Shown: piece after piece, positions 42,826-52,042 of the stretch
Layout: the number at the start of each line of letters is the position of its first letter
How positions within the stretch are numbered: the stretch's first letter is position 1
Assembly: GCA_019057865.1 (NCBI GenBank)
Contig: JAHLWP010000028.1
Coordinates: 1-55,770 of the forward strand
From: Promethearchaeota archaeon
GTDB lineage: Archaea > Asgardarchaeota > Lokiarchaeia > Sigyniarchaeales > SOKP01
Length of the DNA stretch: 55,770 bases
Direction of reading: 5' to 3'
The notes under the pieces: generated by a model
Databases searched by the model: none
The model's input: the letters and a program-made list of their open reading frames with translations, nothing else
What the model was told of the DNA's origin: nothing
Made by a program: the position numbers and the translations under genes

Positions 42826-43836
42826 ATGGCAAAAGATTATTATAAAATTTTGGGGATAAATAAAGGAGCTTCAAAAGAAGAGATTAAAAGAGCATTTCGT
42901 AAGATGGCTCGAAAATATCATCCAGATGTTAATCCAGATGAACCTAAATCGGGAGAGAAGTTTAAGGAAATTAATGAAGCGTATAGATTTTTAAGTGATG
43001 ATAAGAAAAGAGAAATGTATGACAAGTTTGGTGTTGTAGAAGGAGATACCTCAACATATCAACGGCAGAGAGGTGCTCCTGGAGGATCAAATGTATATCG
43101 AAGTCCAGATGGTACAACCTATTATTATTCAACATCAGGATCACCTGGAGGGTTCGATTTTAGTCAAATTTATGGAAATCAAAATAATTCAAGGAGTGGT
43201 TTTGGTGGGTATGATTTTTTTAATGATTTAGGAGATATTTTTGATGTGTTCTCAAGAAAGGGTAGTGGGAGCACAAGAGCAAGATCCCCTAAATATAGTA
43301 ATTTCCCTCGAGAGGGAGAAGATTTAAGATATGATATGGAAATCGATTTTATAGATGCCTTTCATGGAGGAAAGAAAAAAGTTCAATATAAAGATCCATT
43401 AACAGGTCAATTAAGAACTTTAAATGTAAATATTCCAAGGGGAATCAAAGAAGATCAAAAATTACGCTTAAAAGGTAAAGGAATGCCAGGGGAAAACGGA
43501 GGTGTTCCTGGAGATTTGTATATTGCAATACATATTAAAAGTCATCCAAAATTTGAAAGAAGAAATGATGATATTTATGTGGAACGAGAAGTTACCTTTA
43601 CAACTGCGGTACTTGGTGGAAAGATTCAGGTATCTGGTATTGAGAAAACATTAAATGTAACTGTTCCTCCAGGTACTAATGATTCATCCTTATTAAGATT
43701 AAAAAATCAAGGTTTTTATAAAATAAATTCAGATCAAAGAGGAAATTTATTGGTAAAAGTTAAAATTAAAGTTCCTAAAAAATTAAATAAAAACCAGAAA
43801 GAATTATTAGAAAAATTACAGATTGTAGGATTATGA
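42826..43836 (+). CDS. dnaJ: DnaJ-family co-chaperone without zinc finger
   Basis: The 336-residue protein has an N-terminal J domain ([35 protein letters not shown], with the HPD motif), a Gly/Phe/Ser-rich linker (about residues 75-160) and two C-terminal beta-barrel domains ([26 protein letters not shown] and [10 protein letters not shown]). The CxxCxGxG zinc-finger repeats are absent, as in CbpA and other type II DnaJ proteins. It delivers clients to the DnaK encoded upstream. A GGGG ribosome site precedes the ATG, and T-rich sequence separates it from dnaK, so it may also have its own promoter. Confidence 0.95.
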   Translation: MAKDYYKILGINKGASKEEIKRAFRKMARKYHPDVNPDEPKSGEKFKEINEAYRFLSDDKKREMYDKFGVVEGDTSTYQRQRGAPGGSNVYRSPDGTTYYYSTSGSPGGFDFSQIYGNQNNSRSGFGGYDFFNDLGDIFDVFSRKGSGSTRARSPKYSNFPREGEDLRYDMEIDFIDAFHGGKKKVQYKDPLTGQLRTLNVNIPRGIKEDQKLRLKGKGMPGENGGVPGDLYIAIHIKSHPKFERRNDDIYVEREVTFTTAVLGGKIQVSGIEKTLNVTVPPGTNDSSLLRLKNQGFYKINSDQRGNLLVKVKIKVPKKLNKNQKELLEKLQIVGL

Positions 43837-43913
43837 AAAAGTGAATAGAAAAAACATATACTTTTTAAATTTAATTTTAAAAAGAATTATATCAAAAGGT
43901 GGAAGTTAAGATT

Positions 43914-44795
43914 ATGATTTCAAATATCAGTAAAACTTCAAATTTTTGCCCTGAATGTGGGGGCCAGATTATCTCAATTGAGGAGAGGGGGGATATTGTT
44001 TGTGGACAATGTGGTTTGATATTAAATGAGAGGCAAGTAGATTTTTCTCATACTGGGAAGAGGGCTTTTACATATCAGGAAAAGAGTGCAAGAGAGCAAA
44101 CAGGATCGCCTGTATCTATATTAACACCTGATATAAGTTTCAGTACAGTTATAGATAAAGCTAAAATTAGTAATCCTGATTTAAAGAGAGCTGCAAAATG
44201 GGATACTCGAATCACTTGGGAAAAAAGAAATCTTCTTATCGCTACTACTGAATTAAAAAGAATCAGTAGCAATTTAAACTTACCTAGTCATGTTAAAAAA
44301 GAAGCAATGCGCTATTATATTGAAGCTTTTAGGAGAAAATTACTTAGAGGGAGATCAATTAATGGTATGGTTGCCGCTTGTATTTATCTAGCTTGCCGAG
44401 TAAAAGAGATTCCCAGAACACTTCAAGAGATTTTAGATGAGACTTCGGTAAATGCAAAGGATGTAAGGAGATGTTATAATACTCTAATAAGAGAATTAAA
44501 TATAAAAACACCTACTACTGATCCAGTTTCTTTAGTTCCTAGATACATAGTAGAATTAAATCTAGATTCTGAAATAGAAAGATTAACCATTAACATTTTA
44601 ACAAAATATATTTCTAACTTCTCCACAAGCGGAAAAGATCCTAAAGGATTATGTGCAGGAGCAATATATCTAGCTTGTAAAATAAAGGATAAAAATTATA
44701 CACAAAAACAAATTGTAGATTCAATTGGAGTGACAGAAGTTACCCTCCGCTCGAGATATAAAGAATTAAAACAAAAACTTAATATTACCATATAA
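43914..44795 (+). CDS. tfb: Transcription initiation factor TFB (TFIIB)
   Basis: The protein (293 residues from ATG 43914; a GTG at 43899 would add five) has the full TFB plan: zinc ribbon FCPECGGQIISIEERGDIVCGQCGLIL, B-reader GKRAFTYQEKSAREQTGSPVSI, two cyclin folds (repeat 1 from about 100: WEKRNLLIATTELKRISSNLNLP, repeat 2 from about 200). It brings RNA polymerase to TATA-box promoters together with TBP. Archaea often have several TFBs. The ribosome site AGGTGG at 43897-43902 supports the later ATG. It follows dnaJ by about 75 bases and may be co-expressed with it. Confidence 0.95.
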   Translation: MISNISKTSNFCPECGGQIISIEERGDIVCGQCGLILNERQVDFSHTGKRAFTYQEKSAREQTGSPVSILTPDISFSTVIDKAKISNPDLKRAAKWDTRITWEKRNLLIATTELKRISSNLNLPSHVKKEAMRYYIEAFRRKLLRGRSINGMVAACIYLACRVKEIPRTLQEILDETSVNAKDVRRCYNTLIRELNIKTPTTDPVSLVPRYIVELNLDSEIERLTINILTKYISNFSTSGKDPKGLCAGAIYLACKIKDKNYTQKQIVDSIGVTEVTLRSRYKELKQKLNITI

Positions 44796-44845
44796 AAATA
44801 TGAATTTTCTTTTTTATTAGAGATTATTTCTAACTTTTGATATAA

Positions 44846-45403
44846 TCTCTTCAATTTTTAAGTTCTTCTATACTGGCTATTGGTGCTGGTAAAACAGCTA
44901 TCTTAGAAAAAGTTATAGAAATTCTTTCCAATAAATACAGAATTTTAGTAATATGTGGAGATATTACTACGAGAGTAGATGCTGATAGAATTCAAGCCCA
45001 TAATGCTGAAACGATACAAATAAATACTGGACGTGAATGTCCGCTAAATGCTTATCATATTTATCAAATAATTAAGAATAAAGATCTAAAAAATTATGAT
45101 TTAATCTTTATTGAGAATGTTGGAAACTTAATATGCCCTTCTGATTTTATTCTTAGTGCTGATTTAAGAATCACAGTTGTTTCGATAACTGAAGGAGAAT
45201 GGGTAATCGAAAAACATCCAATGTTATTCAAGATGTCACAAATAGCCATTATAAATAAAATTGACCTTGTTGAGAGATTAGGTACGAATGTGAATAAAAT
45301 GATAAATGATGCTAAAAAATTTAATCCAAAAATTGAAGTAATAACAACCAGTGCTAAAACTGGAGAGAATATAGATAAATTGATTGAAAAATTAGGATTG
45401 TAA
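44846..45403 (+). pseudogene. hypB: HypB-like nickel GTPase without N-terminus
   Basis: An open frame without an ATG, GTG or TTG before the P-loop reads ILAIGAGKTAILEKVIEIL (P-loop), CGDITTRVDADRIQAHNAETIQINTGRECPLNAYHI, FIENVGNLICPSDF, NKIDLVERL, the features of HypB. HypB inserts nickel into [NiFe]-hydrogenase and urease. The usual N-terminal stretch of about 25-40 residues is missing, the frame is closed by TAA at 44843-44845, and a CTG is the only near-start candidate. The metal-binding CHLDA motif reads CPLNA, so its histidine is lost. No hypA or hydrogenase genes are nearby. Either a decayed gene or one whose start is hidden by a frameshift; I favour decay. Confidence 0.7.
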
Positions 45404-45426
45404 TAATTTAAGGAAATTGAATAAAA

Positions 45427-45768
45427 ATGGAAACCCAACTACAAGAAATAAAAAAATTAGTTAAAGAAACAGAAGTAGATGTTATTAAAGTTAAAAAAAT
45501 GTTTACGATCTTTATAAATGAATATTTAAGAGGACTTAAAGTTGATAATTACATTGGTGAATATCCTACATTCATGGAACCCGTGATTCTTGGAGAAAAT
45601 GTGAAAATTGGAGATGATGTCCTGATAGGGCCCTATGTTTATATTGGAAATAATTCAGAAATCGGCAACTATGTTGAACTTTCTAACACAATTGTGTTTG
45701 AAAATGCTAAAATAGGGGATAATTTAAAATTAAATAATTGTATATATATATTAATAAGTATTAATTGA
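45427..45768 (+). CDS. Truncated hexapeptide-repeat (left-handed beta-helix) protein
   Basis: The 113-residue protein has an N-terminal helix, then hexapeptide repeats (VILGENVKIGDDVLIGPYVYIGNNSEIGNYVELSNTIVFENAKIGDN) as in nucleotidyltransferase C-termini or acyltransferases. The repeat region ends abruptly with NNCIYILISIN then stop, where such proteins normally continue with more repeats. It is probably a truncated remnant. It lies 23 bases after the HypB-like frame and is unrelated to it in function as far as can be seen. Confidence 0.55.
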   Translation: METQLQEIKKLVKETEVDVIKVKKMFTIFINEYLRGLKVDNYIGEYPTFMEPVILGENVKIGDDVLIGPYVYIGNNSEIGNYVELSNTIVFENAKIGDNLKLNNCIYILISIN

Positions 45769-45846
45769 ATGATTCTCTAAAAGTGAAGATATATAAAGAA
45801 AAAAATACCTAAAGATAAGATTTTTATAATTCTTACCGTTTTATCA

Positions 45847-46497
45847 TTGTTAATTTTAATAATAATTGGTCCCTTTTTATTTAATATAAAAGAACTCCTT
45901 CATATAGGCCATTATGAAGTTGAAAAATCAAAAAGGGTAGATCATACTGATGGTTATAGTTTAATACGTCAAAAATTATCTATAGATTACCAAAATAATA
46001 AATATCACTTCTATAAAATAGAATTTAGTCTAAATTCATATGGGAATGTAGAAGATATAGGATTCTCCCATATTAATTACCTTATCTATGTAAATGACAA
46101 TATAAAGGAAGTTCATAAGGAAAATTTTGGAGAACCTTCCATATATTATTCCAGTGGTTATAATATATATTTAGAAAAAGATGATGAATTTATATGTATA
46201 GCTAATTTAACTTTTCTTTTTTTTATAGACAGTAATATATATAATGAAACTATAGATTTTCAAATTAGGCTTACTATACCCTACGGACCAACACATATAG
46301 CTGAAATAGATTTTGGTCTAGTTTTGTTGAATATTTTTTATGTAATTTCATATATTCTTATCCCGGTTTTATTATATATCATCATAAAACCTGATCTAAG
46401 AATTATCTATAACGAAGAAAGTAGGAAGCAGGATGCTAGATATTGGAGATATTTAGAAGATCGCCTTAAAAAACAACGAGAAGAAGAGAAAGAATAA
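45847..46497 (+). CDS. Membrane protein, 216 aa, possibly frameshifted at its start
   Basis: The frame has one N-terminal hydrophobic helix (LILIIIGPFLFNIK) and a second one near the C-terminus (FGLVLLNIFYVISYILIPVLLYII), with a large beta-rich soluble part between. The called start is a TTG inside what looks like a hydrophobic helix. Upstream the same frame reads KKKIPKDKIFIILTVLS, with no start codon before a stop, while a GTG at 45783 (VKIYK) leads into the run of A's that would join it after a one-base shift. The true start is therefore probably at 45783 with a frameshift in the A tract. Family unknown. Confidence 0.55.
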   Translation: MLILIIIGPFLFNIKELLHIGHYEVEKSKRVDHTDGYSLIRQKLSIDYQNNKYHFYKIEFSLNSYGNVEDIGFSHINYLIYVNDNIKEVHKENFGEPSIYYSSGYNIYLEKDDEFICIANLTFLFFIDSNIYNETIDFQIRLTIPYGPTHIAEIDFGLVLLNIFYVISYILIPVLLYIIIKPDLRIIYNEESRKQDARYWRYLEDRLKKQREEEKE

Positions 46498-46538
46498 ATT
46501 TAAGATTTAAACTTAAAGTATTTATTTAGGTTTTAAAA

Positions 46539-47350
46539 TTGAATAATAATAATTATTTCAAGATTAACTTAAAAAGATGGAATGAACTCGTAGAAATAAA
46601 TTCTAAATCAAAATTGTATGATCTTGAAGAATTTAAATCTAGTAAAACATCTCTTTTATCTATTGAACTTGAAGAATTAGGAGATGTTAAGGGTAAATCT
46701 TTATTGCATCTTCAATGCCATTTTGGAATGGACACACTTTCATGGGCGCGAATGGGTGCTATGGTAACTGGTGTTGATTTCTCACAAAAAGCGATCTCTC
46801 TGGCAAAAGAACTAAGTAAGAACTAAAAATCCCTGCGAGATTCATTTTATCAAATATTTATGATGTTTCTAAAATTTTAAATGTAAAATTTGATATTGTA
46901 TATACTTCATATGGTACTATTTGTTGGTTACCAGATATGATAAAATGGGCACAAATAATTAATAATTACTTAAAACCTAGGGGAATCTTCTATATTATCG
47001 ATAATCATCCTTTCGGCTTAATTATTGATGAGCATCAAGAACCATTCAAAGTAGGTTATGATTACTTTAATGAAGGTAAACCTATGTACTGGGACGAAAG
47101 TCCTGCTTATGCAGATCCAAATGCTATTCTCAAAAACCAAGCAAGTTATGAATGGTTTCATCTTATGAGTGATATCATTAATGCTTTATTAAAAGCAGAT
47201 TTAGAATTGGAGTTCTTACATGAATTTCCTTTTACATTTCATAATATCCATCCAGATATGAAAAGAAGAGAAGATGGATATTGGGAATTTCAAACCTTAA
47301 AATTCTCAGTTCCTATGATGTTTTCAATCCGTTCATATAAAAAAATATAA
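46539..47350 (+). pseudogene. Class I SAM methyltransferase split by one frameshift
   Basis: The first frame (46539-46826, TTG start) gives KRWNELVEIN, then LHLQCHFGMDTLSWARMGAMVTGVDFS, a typical SAM-binding motif, and ends AKELSKN at a stop. The next frame, read from just before that stop, continues ELKIPARFILSNIYDV, FDIVYTSYGTICWLPDM, IINNYLKPRGIFYIIDNHPFG and so on to 47350. One inserted or missing base near 46818-46825 would restore a single protein of about 270 residues. It resembles SAM-dependent methyltransferases of small molecules. Whether the shift is real or a read error is unknown. Confidence 0.75.
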
Positions 47351-47398
47351 TTCCTATATATATTATAATTATTTTTAACATTATAAAAAGTGATAATT

Positions 47399-48379
47399 AT
47401 GGTTTCATATAAAGAATTGGGGTTCTCCAATACCAAAAGAATGTTTGAAGTAGCCTTAGAGAGGAAATTTGCTATACCAGGATATAATGCGAGTAATCTT
47501 GAACAATTACAAGGAATTATTATTGGCTGTGGTGAATCAGATTCACCTGTTATTGTTCAGATTACCCAAACGTCGTTAAAGTATATAAATAAATCAATGG
47601 TTCGATATATGGGAAAGGGATGTGTTGAAATGGCGAATGATTTAAGGTATAATATACCTATTGCTCTTCATTTAGATCATGGGGATTCTTTCGAATTATG
47701 TAAATCTTGTATTGATCTTGGATTTTCCAGTGTAATGTTTGATGGAAGTCATTTAGAATATGAAGAAAACATTAATATTACTAAAAAAATAGTTATTTAT
47801 GCTCATGAAAGAGAAGTAAGTGTAGAAGCAGAATTAGGAGTAATTGCTGGTATTGAAGAGCATGTCAAGGCAAGCGATCATTATTATACTGATCCAGAAC
47901 AAGTAGAAGACTTTGTAAATCGAACTAGTTGTGATTCCTTAGCCATTGCTATAGGCACTTCCCATGGAGCTTACAAATTCAAAGTAGAAAAAGAGGAAGA
48001 TATTCCTGAGTTACGTTTTGATGTTCTTGAGGAAGTAAGAAAACGTTTAGGTAAATTCCCGATTGTTTTACATGGCTCATCTTCTATACCACAGAAGTAT
48101 GTGAATCTCATTAATGAATACGGAGGAAAAGTATCTAAGGCTTTTGGGATTCCAGAGACTCAGCTTAAGAAAGCAACTCAATATGGTGTATGTAAAATGA
48201 ATATAGCAACAGATAGCCGCATACTTTTTACTGCTATGATAAGAAAGTATTTTCAAGAAAACATAGATCAATTTGATCCAAGAAAATATTTAGGCTCAGC
48301 TCGTCAAGAATTAATTGAAATGATAAAAAAGAAGAATAAGGAAGTATTAGGATCAGCTGGTCAAGCAGGATATATTTAA
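47399..48379 (+). CDS. fba: Class II fructose-bisphosphate aldolase (ketose-bisphosphate aldolase)
   Basis: The protein (326 residues from the ATG at 47399; a GTG at 47390 adds three) is a zinc-dependent class II aldolase: IPGYNASNLEQLQGII, LHLDHGDSFELCKSCIDLGFSSVMFDGSHLEYEENI (metal ligands), VEAELGVIAGIEEH, FPIVLHGSSSIP (phosphate/metal binding), and KMNIATDSRILFTAMIR. It catalyses the reversible aldol cleavage of fructose 1,6-bisphosphate or a related ketose bisphosphate. The class II form in an archaeon is commonly acquired from bacteria; other archaea use different aldolases. It complements pyruvate kinase in the same window. Confidence 0.92.
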   Translation: MVSYKELGFSNTKRMFEVALERKFAIPGYNASNLEQLQGIIIGCGESDSPVIVQITQTSLKYINKSMVRYMGKGCVEMANDLRYNIPIALHLDHGDSFELCKSCIDLGFSSVMFDGSHLEYEENINITKKIVIYAHEREVSVEAELGVIAGIEEHVKASDHYYTDPEQVEDFVNRTSCDSLAIAIGTSHGAYKFKVEKEEDIPELRFDVLEEVRKRLGKFPIVLHGSSSIPQKYVNLINEYGGKVSKAFGIPETQLKKATQYGVCKMNIATDSRILFTAMIRKYFQENIDQFDPRKYLGSARQELIEMIKKKNKEVLGSAGQAGYI

Positions 48380-48447
48380 GTATTAATTAAATCAATCCTA
48401 CTTTTTTTGGAGTTAAATTATGTATTTTCATAAGAAGTTTTGTGAGA

Positions 48448-48717
48448 TTATCCCTTTTCATAAACTACACCTGTTCCACCTACTGGATATTGGAAGTTAA
48501 TAGCCCCAGCTTCACAGACTTGATAACATGATGCACATTCTAAACATTTTGATTGATAATCATCAACAATATATATTGTATCATCCTTCTTTCGCCATAA
48601 ATTCATTATACAGATGATTAAACAGCGACCGCACCTATTACATTTATTATTATCTACTGAAATAAAATTACCTGTACCGGCTATTCTTTTGTTTAAATTT
48701 TCTAATTCAATTTTCAT
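48448..48717 (-). CDS. fixX: FixX-like ferredoxin
   Basis: The 89-residue protein has a first cysteine group (C26-x2-C29-x2-C32-x3-C36) and a second (CLECASCYQVCEAGAI), so it could bind one or two 4Fe-4S clusters, in a FixX-type sequence (IAGTGNFISVDNNKCNRCGRC). FixX passes electrons to FixC, encoded directly upstream with a four-base overlap (ATGA). The pair feeds electrons from electron-transfer flavoprotein to a quinone or ferredoxin pool. Confidence 0.85.
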   Translation of the reverse strand: MKIELENLNKRIAGTGNFISVDNNKCNRCGRCLIICIMNLWRKKDDTIYIVDDYQSKCLECASCYQVCEAGAINFQYPVGGTGVVYEKG

Positions 48718-50120
48718 TTTTCTTTACCACCTCTTTTACGCTTTTTTTGAGGCAATAGTTCAAGAAGTTTTGGTAATATTGTCATTATTTTCTTAGGATC
48801 CATTAATTTGTCTAAATCATCTTCAAAAATCTTTGCAACTAAAGGAAATACATATTTCATAATAAAGGGTGTTGCTTTTGGCATGTATGATTTAATTTGA
48901 CTCGCTATTTGCCGTATCCTTAAAGCATGCGGTTGGGACCAATCAAAAATTCCACCTAATAGCTCCATGATCATTGGAACAAACCACGACATTGTTTCCT
49001 TTGGGCTAAACGGTAATGCTTTCCAGATATTCCACAACTCATATCCTGCTTCAAATTCTTCTCCAATACTTGTTTTTTGCCACATCTCATCAAATTTATG
49101 TAAAACTGCTTTAGAAACATCTCCAGACGATATTGCTTCTGTCGCAACCTCTGCAGCAATTTTTCCTGTTAACATGGCAGGATATATACCTTCTGCTTCA
49201 AGAGGGCATGGAAAGCCACCTGCATCACCAATTAAGATAACTCCATCAGTATGAGTATTATGAGGATAATCTAGCCATGGAAGCAGATGTGCTTGAAGCT
49301 CTCGAGGTTTTGCTTCCAAAATTTTTAATAGTCTTTGATAATATTTTAAATTCACAACTTTATTCAAGTAAAATAATGGATTTTTATCCCACCAGGTCAT
49401 CCAATTACCTAAGCCTTGGTGAAAACCATCTCTAAAAAATACTTGATAAGATGCTGGAAAAGTAGTTCCCCACCAAACAGCCAGTGCCTCATCACCCATA
49501 ATATCATCTATTTTTTCTGGTGGTGCTTGAAAATCATATTGGAGAGTTAGGGTAACCTGATTTTGAGCCCATTTAGTTCTTAGACCGGATTTCATTGCTA
49601 CAGTAGAAATTACACCATCCGCTCCAATTACAATTGAAGCTCCGTATTTTTCGCCTTTTTCATCTATCACACCACATATTTTTCCATTCTCTTTTATCAG
49701 ATCTACTATTAATGTTGAAGTTTTTAATTCAGCTCCCGCATCTGTTGCAAACTCTGAGATCCAAGGATCAAACTCACTGCGGTAAACATTCATAGTAATC
49801 CAACTTTTAGCAGGCTCATATGAGACAGATTCAGTAGGTCTTGCCATTATATATCCGGCAACAATATCTTCTTTGTTTACAAAATAATTTCGCGCTGCTA
49901 CTCCTGCTCTCATAGAAGGGCATTTTTCAGGAGTAAGTTCTTTCATTATTTCGAAATCATTCCACATCCTTGGTCCTAAACCACACCCAGAAGAATTTTT
50001 TTCACCAGGTTTACGTCCGCGTTCAAAAAATACTGTTTTTAAACCCATTTCAGCAGCAGTTTTAGCAGCTATAGAGCCTCCAGGTCCAGCTCCAACAATT
50101 ATTATATCATATGTATCCAA
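48714..50120 (-). CDS. fixC: FixC-like FAD-dependent oxidoreductase
   Basis: The 468-residue protein has a Rossmann FAD loop at the N-terminus (DIIIVGAGPGGSIAAKTAA, about residues 5-23), FFERGRKPGEKNSSGCG, a second dinucleotide region VIGADGVISTVA, and GVILIGDAGGFPCPLEAEGIYPAML near 290. It belongs to the FixC/geranylgeranyl-reductase/ETF-quinone-oxidoreductase family. The C-terminal part is helical and longer than usual, ending in a lysine/arginine tail. With FixX it probably links an electron-transfer flavoprotein to membrane carriers. EtfAB genes are not in this window. Confidence 0.85.
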   Translation of the reverse strand: MDTYDIIIVGAGPGGSIAAKTAAEMGLKTVFFERGRKPGEKNSSGCGLGPRMWNDFEIMKELTPEKCPSMRAGVAARNYFVNKEDIVAGYIMARPTESVSYEPAKSWITMNVYRSEFDPWISEFATDAGAELKTSTLIVDLIKENGKICGVIDEKGEKYGASIVIGADGVISTVAMKSGLRTKWAQNQVTLTLQYDFQAPPEKIDDIMGDEALAVWWGTTFPASYQVFFRDGFHQGLGNWMTWWDKNPLFYLNKVVNLKYYQRLLKILEAKPRELQAHLLPWLDYPHNTHTDGVILIGDAGGFPCPLEAEGIYPAMLTGKIAAEVATEAISSGDVSKAVLHKFDEMWQKTSIGEEFEAGYELWNIWKALPFSPKETMSWFVPMIMELLGGIFDWSQPHALRIRQIASQIKSYMPKATPFIMKYVFPLVAKIFEDDLDKLMDPKKIMTILPKLLELLPQKKRKRGGKEK

Positions 50121-50280
50121 TTTCTTCCCCTCAAATTTTATAAAAGTAGAGACTTTAAATTTTGATAGAAGGAGATAATATAAATATCTATTTAAATTTC
50201 ACCTCAAAATATTAATCACAATATCTTTATTGTATAACATATTTTTGGGAATAATTATTTGTTTTAAAGATATTAAAATT

Positions 50281-51765
50281 ATGAAAAAAGAAGTTATTCG
50301 TAAGAAACTAGCTAAAATATGCGGTTCTAAGGACCTCTCTGATGATCCAAAAACACTTAAGATTTTTTCTGAAGATATGAGCTTTACTGAGGGTCATATA
50401 CCAGACTTTGTTGTATGGCCTTCAAAAACTCAAGAAATAGAAAAAATTTTGAAACTGGCGAATAAATTAAATTTTTCTGTTATTCCAGTCAGTTCCAGTT
50501 CAATTTTTAGACATCATGGAGACACAATCCCCAAAAAAGAAAATTGTATTATATTAAATCTCTCCAAGATGAGAAAAATCCTTTCCATAGACAGGAAAAA
50601 TCGCGTTTTAATGATTGAGCCAGGAGTCACTTTTGATGATATCATTTCAAAGTTAAAAGAAAAAGGATTACGATTATTAATGCCACTTTTTCCAACAGGA
50701 ACTAAATCTGTACTCACATCAGCCCTTGAACGAGAACCCATTACTATTCCTAGATATCATTGGGATAGTTCTGACCCCTTATTATGCACTGAAGTAGTAT
50801 TTGGTACTGGAGATTTGTTTCGAACGGGTACTGCCGCAGGTCCAGGAACCGTTAAAGAACAGCAAAAAGTTGGTATTGCTTATGTAAATCCTATGGGACC
50901 AACTCAGTTTAGTCCTTTTAGAATTATACAAGGAGCTCAAGGAAGTCTGGGTGTTGTCACTTGGGCTACTCTAAAATTAGAGTTACTTCCTTCAATTCAA
51001 AGGGTTTTTCATTTTCAATCAGATAACATTCAAGAATTGCTGGATTTCCAACATGAATTAATAAAATATAGATTATGTGATGAAACCTTCATTTTGAATA
51101 ATTTATGTTTAGCTTCCCTATTAGAAAATACTACCCAAGAGATAGAAAACTTAGCAAATTCTGTATTAAAATGGAATTTAATTTATGTTATTGGTGGTAG
51201 GGGGAAATTATCTGATGATAAATTAGCATATCTTGAGGGTGATATTGGCGATATTTTAAAACAATTGAAGCTTGAACATTTAAACAGTAAAAGTCTCGTA
51301 AATGAGAGTAAAATTATCGAATGTGTATCTCAAGCAACTTCTTATCCATGGAGATGCAACTATAAAGGCGGTTATCAAGATATTTTTTTTATCAGTCAGT
51401 TTGAAAAAATTCCTGAATATACTTCATTAGTAGAATCAAATAAGTTGAAAGATCTAGGCATTTATATTCAACCAATAAATCAAGGAACCGCCTATCATTG
51501 CGAATTTGATCTTTATTATGATCCTAATGACGCCAATTTATCTACTAATCTAAAAAACACATTCTTAGAAATTAGTCGAAATCTTATGGATAATGGTGCC
51601 TTTTTCAATCGCCCCTACAGTTTTTGGGCAAAAGAAATGTATGAAAGACACAGCGATCAAACCCTAGTTGCCTTAAAAAAAGTAAAAAAGATTTTTGACC
51701 CAAATAATATATTAAATCCTGGGGTGTTATGTTTTGACAATGATGAAAAAAATAATAGGGATTAA
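50281..51765 (+). CDS. FAD-linked oxidase (GlcD-like)
   Basis: The protein (494 residues from ATG 50281; an upstream in-frame TTG at 50230 adds 17 unlikely residues) has a PCMH FAD-binding domain (DFVVWPSKTQEIEKILKLANKLNFSVIPVSSSS; IILNLSKMRKILSIDRKNRVLMIEPGVTFDDII) and an FAD-oxidase C-terminal domain ending KKIFDPNNILNPGVL. This matches glycolate/lactate/2-hydroxyacid dehydrogenase subunits. A FAD-linked oxidase paralogue and a GlcF-like Fe-S protein follow at 52-55 kb, so these may form a complex oxidising a hydroxyacid and feeding electrons to the FixCX pair. It diverges from fixC over 160 bases. Confidence 0.88.
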   Translation: MKKEVIRKKLAKICGSKDLSDDPKTLKIFSEDMSFTEGHIPDFVVWPSKTQEIEKILKLANKLNFSVIPVSSSSIFRHHGDTIPKKENCIILNLSKMRKILSIDRKNRVLMIEPGVTFDDIISKLKEKGLRLLMPLFPTGTKSVLTSALEREPITIPRYHWDSSDPLLCTEVVFGTGDLFRTGTAAGPGTVKEQQKVGIAYVNPMGPTQFSPFRIIQGAQGSLGVVTWATLKLELLPSIQRVFHFQSDNIQELLDFQHELIKYRLCDETFILNNLCLASLLENTTQEIENLANSVLKWNLIYVIGGRGKLSDDKLAYLEGDIGDILKQLKLEHLNSKSLVNESKIIECVSQATSYPWRCNYKGGYQDIFFISQFEKIPEYTSLVESNKLKDLGIYIQPINQGTAYHCEFDLYYDPNDANLSTNLKNTFLEISRNLMDNGAFFNRPYSFWAKEMYERHSDQTLVALKKVKKIFDPNNILNPGVLCFDNDEKNNRD

Positions 51766-52002
51766 TCTTTAATAAGCTAGTATATAAACTTTTAAGATAT
51801 TTCTAATCCTACTTATATTTTTTCATTTAAGCGGAAGTTTTAAATAATTTTTTAACCAAATTAAACCAAGATCTGATTTTATTAAAAAAATTAAAACCGT
51901 ATAACAAAAATATTCTTGAAGTATGCTATGAAGATTTAGCATAGAAATTAAGAATAAATTAAGGTGATTTAAATCTCACTTAGTGAAGATGAGTATAATA
52001 AC
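51766..52002. promoter_or_regulatory. Intergenic region with TATA box of GlcF-like operon
   Basis: A third exact AAGTTTTAAATA copy lies at 51835-51846. The distance to the candidate starts at 52003 or 52043 is about 160-200 bases, a long leader. Nothing else is recognisable in this region. Confidence 0.4.
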
Positions 52003-52042
52003 ATGATTAAGCGGTGTCTAAGATGCTCGATAGATAAAAAGA

